A DNA stretch of 64,000 nucleotides from Zygnema circumcarinatum (Eukaryota > Streptophyta > Zygnematophyceae > Zygnematales > Zygnemataceae): positions 290,479-354,478 of the forward strand of contig CM074819.1 in the NCBI GenBank assembly GCA_037447605.1. Direction: 5' to 3'. Shown here piece by piece: positions 55,669-64,000 of this stretch. The translations under genes were made by a program, and so were the position numbers. Numbering within the stretch: the first letter of the stretch is position 1; the number at the start of each line of letters is the position of its first letter. The notes under the pieces were generated by a model, which did no database searches, had not been told where the DNA came from, and saw only the letters and a program-made list of their open reading frames with translations.

Positions 55669-58157
55669 ATGGGCGCGTGCGCGTCCGCTCCGCGCGGGGG
55701 CGAGGGCGGCCCCGTCGGCGGCGGTGGCCATGGGCGGGCGGGGGGCGGGCTGCGCAATTTCAGGCGGCGCGAGCTCGAGGCGGCCACGCGGCGCTTCCGG
55801 GACTCGGCGCTGCTGGGGCAGGGCGGCTTTGGGAAGGTCTACCTCGGGCAGCTCAAGGCGCAGGAAGGCGGGGGCGCGAAGCTGCCGGTGGCCGTGAAGC
55901 GGCTGAATGTGAACCATTGCTCCGGCTACCAGGAATGGCTGGTGCGCTGCCGGGGGGCTGCGGGGAGGGCTCGTGCCTTTTGTCCTTTGTGCACGCTCCT
56001 GGGGGTTCTGAACGACACTGACTTATCGGGATGCTGGGCGTTGGATGGAATGTCACAGACTGAAGTGCTCATTCTCGGTCGTCTGAGCCACAAGCACCTC
56101 GTGCAGCTGATTGGCTACTGCTCAGAGGGCGACGACGCCATGCTGGTGTACGCGTACGCTCCGCGCGGCAGTCTGGACAAGGCGTTATTCAGCGCAGGTC
56201 AATCTCAGACAGCCCCTTCAGCCAGATACTTCGCTGACTCCTGTAAAACGTTGAATTCGCTGTCCTTTTCTCCTTAAACAGCAACCATGTATTGGACGTG
56301 GAGGCAAACGGTTTGCCTTCGGACCGGGCCGCGGGACTGCTTGCTGCTTCCGTAGGTTCATGGTTCTCTTTTGTATGGAAGGTTAGAAAGCGTTGCAAGT
56401 GAATGAGGGGTTGACATTGCAGCCCGGAGCCTTTAGAGTAACGCTCGCGACGCGTTGCTGTTGCTATAGCGCGAGTTGGTTCTTACAGAAGCGCGTCAGA
56501 GGGTGAAGCAGCGCGGGGCATGTGCCACGCTGGGCGCTCTCGCGGAGCCGCGCATGGAGATATGAATAGAGATTTCTTGGACGTTTGGAGAAGGAGTCGG
56601 TAGCTTTCTTCGACGGGGCTGCATTGCCCTTGATCCAAGTGACTGTAGGGGCTTATCTCTTGTTGAGTTTTCAGTGCCTATGGCATGGCGGAAGCGGCGC
56701 CTTCCACTCAAATTGAAATTGACGTGTCCTTTTCGCCTGGCAGATGACTTGCATGTGCTTTCTTGGTCACAACGAGTAAAGATTGCACATGGCGCAGCAA
56801 TGGGGCTGGCTTATCTTCATGCGCGGAACATAATCCATCGAGACTTGAAGTCTTCAAATGTCCTTTTGACAGAGGTAAGCATCCCTCTCTCCTTGCATAC
56901 AAATTTCGCGTTACGTTTGTTTGAAGGAGGGTTTAAGTTTGTCTTTCACCTGCCAAGGATGTGTGCTGACGTTTGTAGTTTCATCGTGCTTCTTCTCAGG
57001 ACCTTACAGCGATGCTGACCGACTTTGGGCTGGCCAAGACAGGCCCCCGCGGGGACTGTACCCACGTGTCCACCCACGTGAGGGGGACCATTGGGTATCT
57101 TGATCCGCTCTACCTCCTTACTGGTGGGAGGGCTTTCCTGTCCTTTGAAATTCCGTTAATTGTTTCGATCTGGAAATCCAGTCGGCACCGTCGTAACCGT
57201 CGTAACCGTCGTAACCGTCGTAACCGTTTCCAAACCAGCCCTCGGTATTGAAGCTCGTTAGCTTCGATGTTTCGTCATTTATCGATGAATATTGGCATGT
57301 CACAATTTTTCATCGCACATTTCCAAACCATGAATCTGCCAGAAAAAGGATAAATTCCCGCCTTGCATCTCAGAATGCAGATCGTTAGAAACCTAGTCTG
57401 CCGTTGTCTCCCGCTGCTTCCTTCATTGCTTTGTGTCTTGTGAAGGTGTGGTAGAGTGGAGAGCTGTATCTGGCAATTCCTTGCCACGTATGAGTGACAC
57501 GTGTGTGAACTTCTTCTGCTGATGAGAAACTGTACAGGCCATCTCACGTTCAAAAGCGACGTGTATGCCTTCGGCGTCCTGCTGCTTGAGCTGCTGAGCG
57601 GCCGCCCGGCGGTGGGCGTGCAGCGGTGGGCCGCGCCGCTCCTCCTCCGCAGCGGCGGCTCTGCGCCGAACCTCGCCGCCCTCGTGGACCCGCGCCTCGC
57701 CCTCGCCCGCGGCCGCGCCTTCTGCAGCGCCTCCGCGGGGGCCCTCGCGGCCCTCGCAAGGGACTGCCTCGCGGAGGAGGAGGACCTGCGGCCGACCAGT
57801 GCTCAACTGGCAAAGCGAGTCGGAGAGGCGTGGCAGATGACAGTGTGTGGGGAATCCACAGGAGGAAAGTTGCAGAGGGGTGCATGCGTCGAAAGCGGGA
57901 TAGCGCAGGAAAATTTTGAGGGGAAGGGGGTTGTGGTGGAGGGTTTGCGTTTTGGAAATGGGGAGAGAGCTGGGTGGGGAAGCGACGACCATTTTCCCAC
58001 CGCGGTCATGTTTCACAGCGACTGCGGGTCGCCCGACCTGCTGTCGCTGGAGATGGGCGACTCGTTCCCCTCGCCCATGAGCTCCTTTCTGCAGTCCAGC
58101 TCGGAAGATGCCTTTTCGCCGGTGCCTATGCCGGTTGGGTTTCGCGTGCGCAACTGA
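55669..58157 (+). CDS. Receptor-like cytoplasmic kinase (plant RLK/Pelle family)
   Basis: Five phase-consistent exons: 55669-55941, 56059-56197, 56744-56874, 57000-57123 and 57538-58157 (stop TGA), 429 codons. The start was chosen because it opens MGACAS, an N-myristoylation site with adjacent Cys for S-acylation, typical of membrane-tethered RLCKs. Kinase landmarks in order: [11 protein letters not shown] (P-loop), VAVKRL (Lys), EWLTEVLIL (helix C Glu), [77 protein letters not shown] and [15 protein letters not shown]. Catalytic Lys, HRD and DFG Asp are present. The usual LDPEY is LDPLY, so the APE-motif Glu is lost. No extracellular or membrane domain. A Ser-rich tail of about 110 residues follows ([15 protein letters not shown]). 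It would phosphorylate Ser/Thr downstream of surface receptors; partners unknown. Confidence 0.9.
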
Positions 58158-59258
58158 CCTCACTCAGCTTCGTGATGTCTTGGACGAGACAGGAGGGCGA
58201 TTCTGTATTTTTTGTATTATTGTGTTTTGGTTACAATTACGTAGCTGTTACAAATAAGGCGGGGTTGTATTGCCACTCCTGTGCCAGTATATATGATGGC
58301 ACTTACACAGGATTGTGTGTAGCAATAACTGTTTGTGGAGTTAGGCTGGAGTAGCGAGGTCCATCTTGGCTAAATACTCAAGTGGATGGCAGTCTAGTGA
58401 GATCCTCCGTTGCAGTGCGCGCAGCATGCAGGGAGTCCATAAACAGAGGCAATTTCCCCCCAGCGAAAGATTTGTGCTCTCACGTGTTCACTGTAGTCGC
58501 GGAACTTGGAATGATCGTCCCCCCTGCTTGCCCGCGCTTGAGATCCGCGTCAGCTATCCAGAGAGGAGCCGGACGGGCAGACATGCTTTTTGGTTGGCCT
58601 GGCGGCACGCCGCTCCCTGATGGGATTAAGTGCGATCGATCGCGCATGAGCTCGTTCAGAGTGTGTTGGTTCCCCTTCGCGGCATCCCGGCTTCTGCCTC
58701 GAGTTCTGTGCAGCCATGTAGCCGCCACATCTCACAGTTACTCGACCTCTGAGACGCACCTCTCTGGCTGCACCTCTCGCATACATAGTTCTCTAGAGTC
58801 GCTCCCCACGATTTCAAGCTGACTCGTCCTTACTGCAATGGACAGTTGTCAGATGAGCGAACGACGTCATCTCTCTCGCCCAGCACAGCCCAGCCCCGGG
58901 CAGTCGTGGTTTCTCGAGACCGGCCTGCGGCCGTACTGTATCTCTCTGTACGGAGGCGCATGGCCGCCCGGCGGGCCCTGTCGCGAGCTCCTATTGGTGC
59001 CGTACATATACCATACGATCTAGAGATTCTATGCGTAATTACCGTACAACGGAATATCGTGACCCATGTTCGAAATCCGTTTCGATTAACAGGTTTTGTA
59101 TTGAAGAATAAGTCAGGTTAGGTTAACACCCCTAACACATTAACACTGACTAAGTGCGGAGACAAGTGGTTTCCTCCAAATCAGGGCGAATTTCTTGGGT
59201 AACGAAAGTCCTCGGGTGGAAAATATTTGAGGGGGTACAGTACTGGAAACAGAAGGCT
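58158..59258. other. Intergenic, no feature seen
   Basis: 3' flank of the kinase. Short frames with no family resemblance. CCGTACTGTA/GTACGG palindromic words occur near 58931-58950, as elsewhere in the window. Confidence 0.5.
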
Positions 59259-59980
59259 GTAGCACAAGATAAGTGGGGTTAAACAAAGACTGCTGAGCTA
59301 GCTGCAGGTGCTGTTCGGCCACACGCGCGTCCGTGCTGAAACTAATGAAGGGTTGGGTTGGTTCTGTGGGTCTGCCTGCAGCATAGAGCCAGGATCCGGG
59401 GGATTCAGAGGTACGCGCAGCGGAAGACGTAGGGATCCTGAAGATGTTCCCACCGGCGGCTGGACTCGATGCGCGAAGAGCCCTTCCTTGGGGGCTCTCT
59501 TCCCCTATCCTCTCCTTGGCCAGTCTCTTAGCTAGGCTTCTAGTTATCATCGGTCATTGGAATAAGCGTAGGGCAGATTAGGACAAGATGGCAGCTTTGC
59601 ATAGTGACAGCAAAGGGAAAACAGTGCTCAACTTAGATAAAGGTTGCATTTTGGAAACTCACCCCAGCCAGCGGTTGGCTGGGGAATGTCATTACAATGA
59701 AATTGTCTTCTCACTGAAATCTTTGTCTAGCTGGGCTGAATGGGACGTCTAAATGCGATCAGCAAGAAGACTCTTTCTCTCTCTCTCTCTCTCTCTATCT
59801 ATGGCATGGAACTCTCTCTCTCTCTCTTACTCTTACTTAGCATCTGTTGCTGTAACTGAAGAGCAAGGAAAAAAGAAGAAAGAAGAACAAGAAGACAAAC
59901 CACACAGCAAATACAAATACTAAGCCCAAAGACTAAAGACAAAATAAAGATCACCGCATATATCCCATCTATACTTAACA
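59259..59980 (-). repeat. LTR-like arm, minus orientation
   Basis: About 720 bp that pair as an imperfect reverse complement with 61256-61964. Read on the minus strand it begins TGTTAAGTA. Shared blocks include the GA/CT array beside ATGGCATGGAA, GCATCTGTTGCTGTAACTGAAGAGCAAG and the CCAGCC.GCGGTTGGCTGGGG hairpin. Mismatches and small indels show that the two copies are old. Confidence 0.8.
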
Positions 59981-61255
59981 CCTAATAATAGATCTTGAGG
60001 TCCTAGTGCTGGATACCTCCCCGATACCCAATGCTTCCACCTATAGTACCCCACCACTACGTGGAGCCTTCGGATAGGTCAACGTAATGATAATCGCCAT
60101 CGGGCGGTGTTCCCGAAAGTGCGCCTTGGCTGATGGTGTGTTGCTCAGCGTAGGGCCGCCAACGATGGCGCTTTCTCTCAATCTCCGCTGGTAAATCTCC
60201 CTGATTCGCGATCTCGCGATACGGCATGGCGGTGCCGGCATACAATTGAACTGACGCGATCCGCTGAACGCGAAGCTCCGCTACGCTACATCCGTAGCGA
60301 CATGCCGGGAAAATAAGCGCACGTACGCGAGGAAGAAGAGACAAAGGCAGGGAAGGGACCAGATGACGCGGATCGCGGACCGCGCTGAGAGAAGTCTCGG
60401 CGTCGCCTCGAGAAGCTTCCGCATATCCGGAAATGGGGAGCATCAGCGCGGATCAGAGGTGGAGGAGGAGTAAGACAAAGTCGAAATCGAAATTTACTAC
60501 CGACAGCGCAGAATGTGGGCTTAAGCGCAAAAGTGGCTGAATTAGAAATGGACCAATGAGGAGTCGCCATGTCGGGTACGAGGGGAGGTCAAGGCTGCCG
60601 TCGCGAACGCCACCATCGGGAGGATCACGTGGCAGATCTAATGTCGATCCAGTTGTGAACGCCAAGTGTTTTGCACTAGAGTCGTGGCCTTCCTAAATGA
60701 TAGCCCAACCCGATCTCCGACGGACCGACACAAATGAAGGCCCAACCTACCGAAAGCCCGCGGAGTCGGTTTGCGCAAGAGCCCCTGCCGAGCCGATGTG
60801 GTACGCCCACGGGCGGAGGAGTGGAAGATCGCCGCACGCTTCCCAAAGTCGGGTGAGTTGTCGCCTGTGGCGCCGGCCGAGGTGATGGGAGCTACGGAAT
60901 CGTATTTCAGCTTTGACGAGCCGGCGCCGGGCGACCGGATCCGGGATGATGCTACAGATGTAGCGTGAATCGAGCTGGGCGTTTCACGGATCCGCTGGGT
61001 CCGCTCAATCAGGCTTCTGGATATGCCTTCCGCGTCACTGACAATCTAATCCGTGAGTTGCCAACTGAGATTGAGTATAAGGCGCCATGCGCGGCGCCCA
61101 CGGTCAAAGACACCATCCAAAGAAGGCGCACCGGGAACACCGCCGTGAGGCCGCCGACATCATTCGCTGACCTATCCGGCGGCTCCACGAGGTCACGCGT
61201 CTCCCAAGGCCAATCGGGGTGGATCACAATGCTAGGACTCAAGATCTATTGTCAG
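59981..61255. repeat. Central part of the inverted duplication
   Basis: The inverted similarity continues inward of the LTR-like arms: CTCGTGGAGC..TCGGATAGGTCA near 60060 pairs with 61170-61190, and GCTACATC.GTAGC near 60290 pairs with about 60950. The centre is near 60615. Probably shared internal retroelement sequence; only short broken frames. Confidence 0.65.
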
Positions 61256-61964
61256 TGTTAAGTAGATGGGATGTCAGTGATGCTTTTTTTGTCTTTTAGT
61301 GCTGGGCTTAGTATTTGTATTTGCTGTGTGGTTTGTTGTCTTGTTCTTCTTTCTTCTTTTTTCCTTGCTCTTCAGTTACAGCAACAGATGCTAAGTAAGA
61401 GTAAGAGAGAGAGAGAGAGTTCCATGCCATAGATAGAGAGAGAGAGAGAGGGAGAAAGAGTCTTCTTGCTGATCGCATTTAGACGTCCCATTCAGCCCAG
61501 CTAGACAAAGATTTCAGTGAGAAGACAATTTCATTGTAATAACATTCCCCAGCCAACCGCTGGCTGGGGTGAGTTTCCAAAATGCAACCTTTATCTAAGT
61601 TGGGAGTAATCGCTTTTCCCTTTGTCACACTATGCAGTCACATCTTGTCCTAATCAGCCTTACGCCATTCCAATGACCGATGAGATAACTAGGCCCGCTA
61701 AGAGATCGCTAAGGAGAGGATACGGGAAGAGAGCTCTAAGGCGGGAGCGGTTCTTCGCGCGATATCGAACGCCGTGGGAACATCTTCAGATCCCTACGCT
61801 TCGCTGCGCTGCATTCTCTCAATCCCCGGATCCGCTCTGCGCCGCAGTGTAATCTAATGTAACCAACCCAACCTTCATTAGCTTCGCAAGACGACGCCAG
61901 CGCAGGTCAACAAAGACTGCTAGCCTAGCTCAAGCAATTTTTGTTTAACCCCACTTATTCTGCA
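61256..61964 (+). mobile_element. LTR of an LTR retroelement, plus orientation
   Basis: 709 bp starting TGTTAAGTAG and ending TTATTCTGCA, the TG...CA form of an LTR. The partner copy is inverted at 59259-59980. A degraded gag-like region follows downstream in the same orientation, so this could serve as its 5' LTR. No tRNA-complementary primer site could be identified with confidence. Confidence 0.62.
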
Positions 61965-62042
61965 TCGGTTTGTTGTTTGGCATCCACGCATCTTTGATAC
62001 GCGAGGGTGCCGATCCCGCGGATCCGGTGTCACAGCCTGCCA

Positions 62043-64000
62043 TGGATGAAGAGCGCCGCGTTGAAGAGGATGTAAGCGTGATCTTCATCGCGATCAGAGG
62101 AAGACTGGCACCAAGAAGAAGAAGAACAAGCGATCGGAACCGAGATCTGATTCAGACTGCAGGAAGAGGCAATGAGCGAACAAAATGTGGGCATCACCGG
62201 CGAGAACCCTTATCCCAGCCTCAAGCTTACCTTGAAGCAGATCGAATGACAAGAGCCGCAGCCGACCGGCTCAGTACCGATGGCCACCAACTCCTCACTG
62301 GCAAGATGCACGCCAAGATGATCAAGCCGCGCCTGCCCAGTCAGCCGCTACCACCGGGCCGATGCCGCGGAAGAGAGGAGCACCACCAACCCAGGTCCCC
62401 CACGCCCCACGTAAACGTAACTCCACGGGTCTCGGGCCGATAACTACCGCACTGAGTCCTTCTGCTAATCAAGTACCAAGACGCTACCCCACAGCCAGAG
62501 CAAGGAATCATCGAATACACCCTCACTGCTTTCACGACTTACCCATCCTACAGAGTCTCCGTGCGAAGCGCTTAGTAAGGGCAGACGACGCAAGTGACCC
62601 TCCAGCCAAGACCAACCTCGCATGTAAGCACACGAGTCGATCCGAAGTTTCAAAGAAGATGGAAGAGATGATGACCAAATTGATGTAAAATTTTGATTCC
62701 TCAAAAAGAGTGAGGTGAGGGATAACACCCGCATCATCACTCAGAGAGGGCTTCCACCGGCAAAGCGTGAAGATGCGGTCTTGGCCGGTGACACCTTTGA
62801 GGAGAAGGCGCTACAGTGCATCCGGCTGAAGACAAAGGATCGCTTGCTCGGAGCTCGAAGCGCGAGGCAGCTTCAATCGGAAGCCGCCCGAAATCGCACA
62901 AAGCGTATGTCGCCGCCACCGACAAGGGACACATTCAAGCAAGCCGCGACAACGCGGATTTCGACCGACACCGCGGCTAGACCGACTTCAAGCATATGTG
63001 CACGCTACGTTGATGAGCGGCCGCTTAATTCACCGAGCGCTTTTGCGCGCATGGCAAATACGACGAGAATCACCGACTTTTCCGAAGTGCTCCGCTGGTT
63101 CCGCTAGTGCCATCGTACGAGAAGGATCTCCACTGATCGTGGACGCGCTGACAACCCACCAACAGATGCCCGTGCCTTGTTGTAAAGGGCGAGCTTAATC
63201 CGTATGATCAAGAGAGGCAATCGACATGTAATGACCACATTACATGAACGCTTACCGATCCAAGACAAAGAGACTTTGCCTCTACCAAATAGCCTCAAGA
63301 CATGAATCAATAGCTTGTTCGGATCCCTACGCTTACATCTACTCTAACAGTAGCCTTCCTTCTCCCGCTGCCACAGATTATCCTGCGCAGGTGCCTATTA
63401 TAGCCAACACAAACAAGCCCCTTCCCCTTTCCCCATACCCTCATGATCCGGCGCATCCCATTGAGCCGGCAGTGAATCCTCACATACCAGATGTCTCGCG
63501 TCCAGGATATCGGGCTCCTTATTCCGATCGCACGCCCGAAGAGAGAGAAGCTGCCAGGGCCGATCTGCGCCGGCGGATGACAGAGGCAGGGGTTCCAGAG
63601 GGCGTCTGTCTGGCCTGTGGCCTAACTCACAATCCACGGCCTGCGTTGCGGACCATGGACCTGCACCTTCTGCCAGATCACGGGACATGATGCCCGTGTG
63701 TGCATGCGGAGACTCTCAAGTGAGAAGGCCCGAAAAGGGAAAGAGGCAGCGGCAGGGAACTCACCTGCCGAGATCACTTTCATGGATATGCTCCCGGCTG
63801 CTCCCACACCATCAAGAACACCGGCTCCCTTTCGCCCGACGCCACCTCCTTCACCCGCTTACACCATCCTGCAACGACCACCTATCCATCTGCACCCCAT
63901 GGACTCCCCTTCCCCGTCAAACGTATTGGGTGCTGCGCCCGATCCTGCTGCCCGATCACGCACCGCCCAGGTTGCCGCGGCATTTCAACCGGCTTTGTCA
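62043..64000 (+). pseudogene. Degraded gag-like region of an LTR retroelement, runs off the window
   Basis: A series of polar, Pro/Arg-rich frames in changing phases, starting MDEERRVEED near 62043. At 63662-63703 a CCHC zinc knuckle is readable (CTFCQITGHDARVC: C-x2-C-x4-H-x4-C), typical of retroelement nucleocapsid. The frame before it (RTPEEREAARADLRRRM) is a different phase, so at least one frameshift separates them. No protease, reverse transcriptase or integrase lies in the window. It may continue past 64000. Origin (host or fungal-like element) not decided. Confidence 0.6.

Noticed and set aside
61622-61852. Frame within the right LTR
   Set aside because: Lies inside an LTR-like repeat whose other copy does not keep the frame open.
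1-64000. Bacterial features: operons, ribosome binding sites, CRISPR arrays, tRNA or rRNA genes
   Set aside because: Genes are intron-split eukaryotic genes; no direct-repeat/spacer pattern, cloverleaf or rRNA segment was recognised on either strand.

Overview
The window is nuclear DNA of a eukaryote, most probably a streptophyte green alga. Its genes are split by many GT-AG introns (and one GC-AG intron). They include a plant-type acylated receptor-like cytoplasmic kinase, a plant-style EXO70, a GT92 protein of the land-plant galactan-synthase (GALS) type and a plant-type GT90. Non-coding DNA is full of GA/GGGA/TCC microsatellites. An early-diverging scaly or walled streptophyte would fit, but species cannot be read from the sequence.

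Layout. 0-2.3 kb (+): 3' part of a Crypton-like tyrosine-recombinase transposon gene. 2.3-10 kb: repeat-rich DNA with no gene found. 11.1-14.9 kb (+): two PAN/Apple exons joined to a GALS-like GT92. 16.7-25.8 kb (+): exocyst subunit EXO70, with one intron that is almost pure purine. 27.0-30.0 kb (-): GT-A-type membrane glycosyltransferase. 31.7-35.7 kb (-): membrane anchor, malectin, filamin-like and GT90 domains in one gene. 36.2-40.0 kb (+): GT23-like fucosyltransferase. 41.0-43.2 kb (-): plant-type GT90. 45.5-47.9 kb (-): short anchor-malectin gene. 48.2-51.5 kb (+): paralogue of the 27-30 kb glycosyltransferase. 52.9-55.0 kb (+): damaged GT47 (exostosin-like) gene. 55.7-58.2 kb (+): receptor-like cytoplasmic kinase. 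59.3-64 kb: LTR-retroelement debris, including a 2.7-kb inverted duplication. A hAT-type MITE (44.2 kb) and a TA-flanked MITE (52.2 kb) lie between genes.

How the genes may work together. Seven of the ten best-supported host genes are glycosyltransferases, or relatives of one, with Golgi-type N-terminal anchors or lectin-like modules. EXO70 tethers secretory vesicles, and the kinase is of a membrane-signalling type. This is a neighbourhood of extracellular-glycan (wall or scale) synthesis and export genes. Shared regulation is an inference; two divergent promoters (35.7-36.2 and 47.9-48.2 kb) give it a physical basis. Exons were assigned by eye from open frames, splice signals, intron phase and family motifs; every joined model below keeps phase unless stated.
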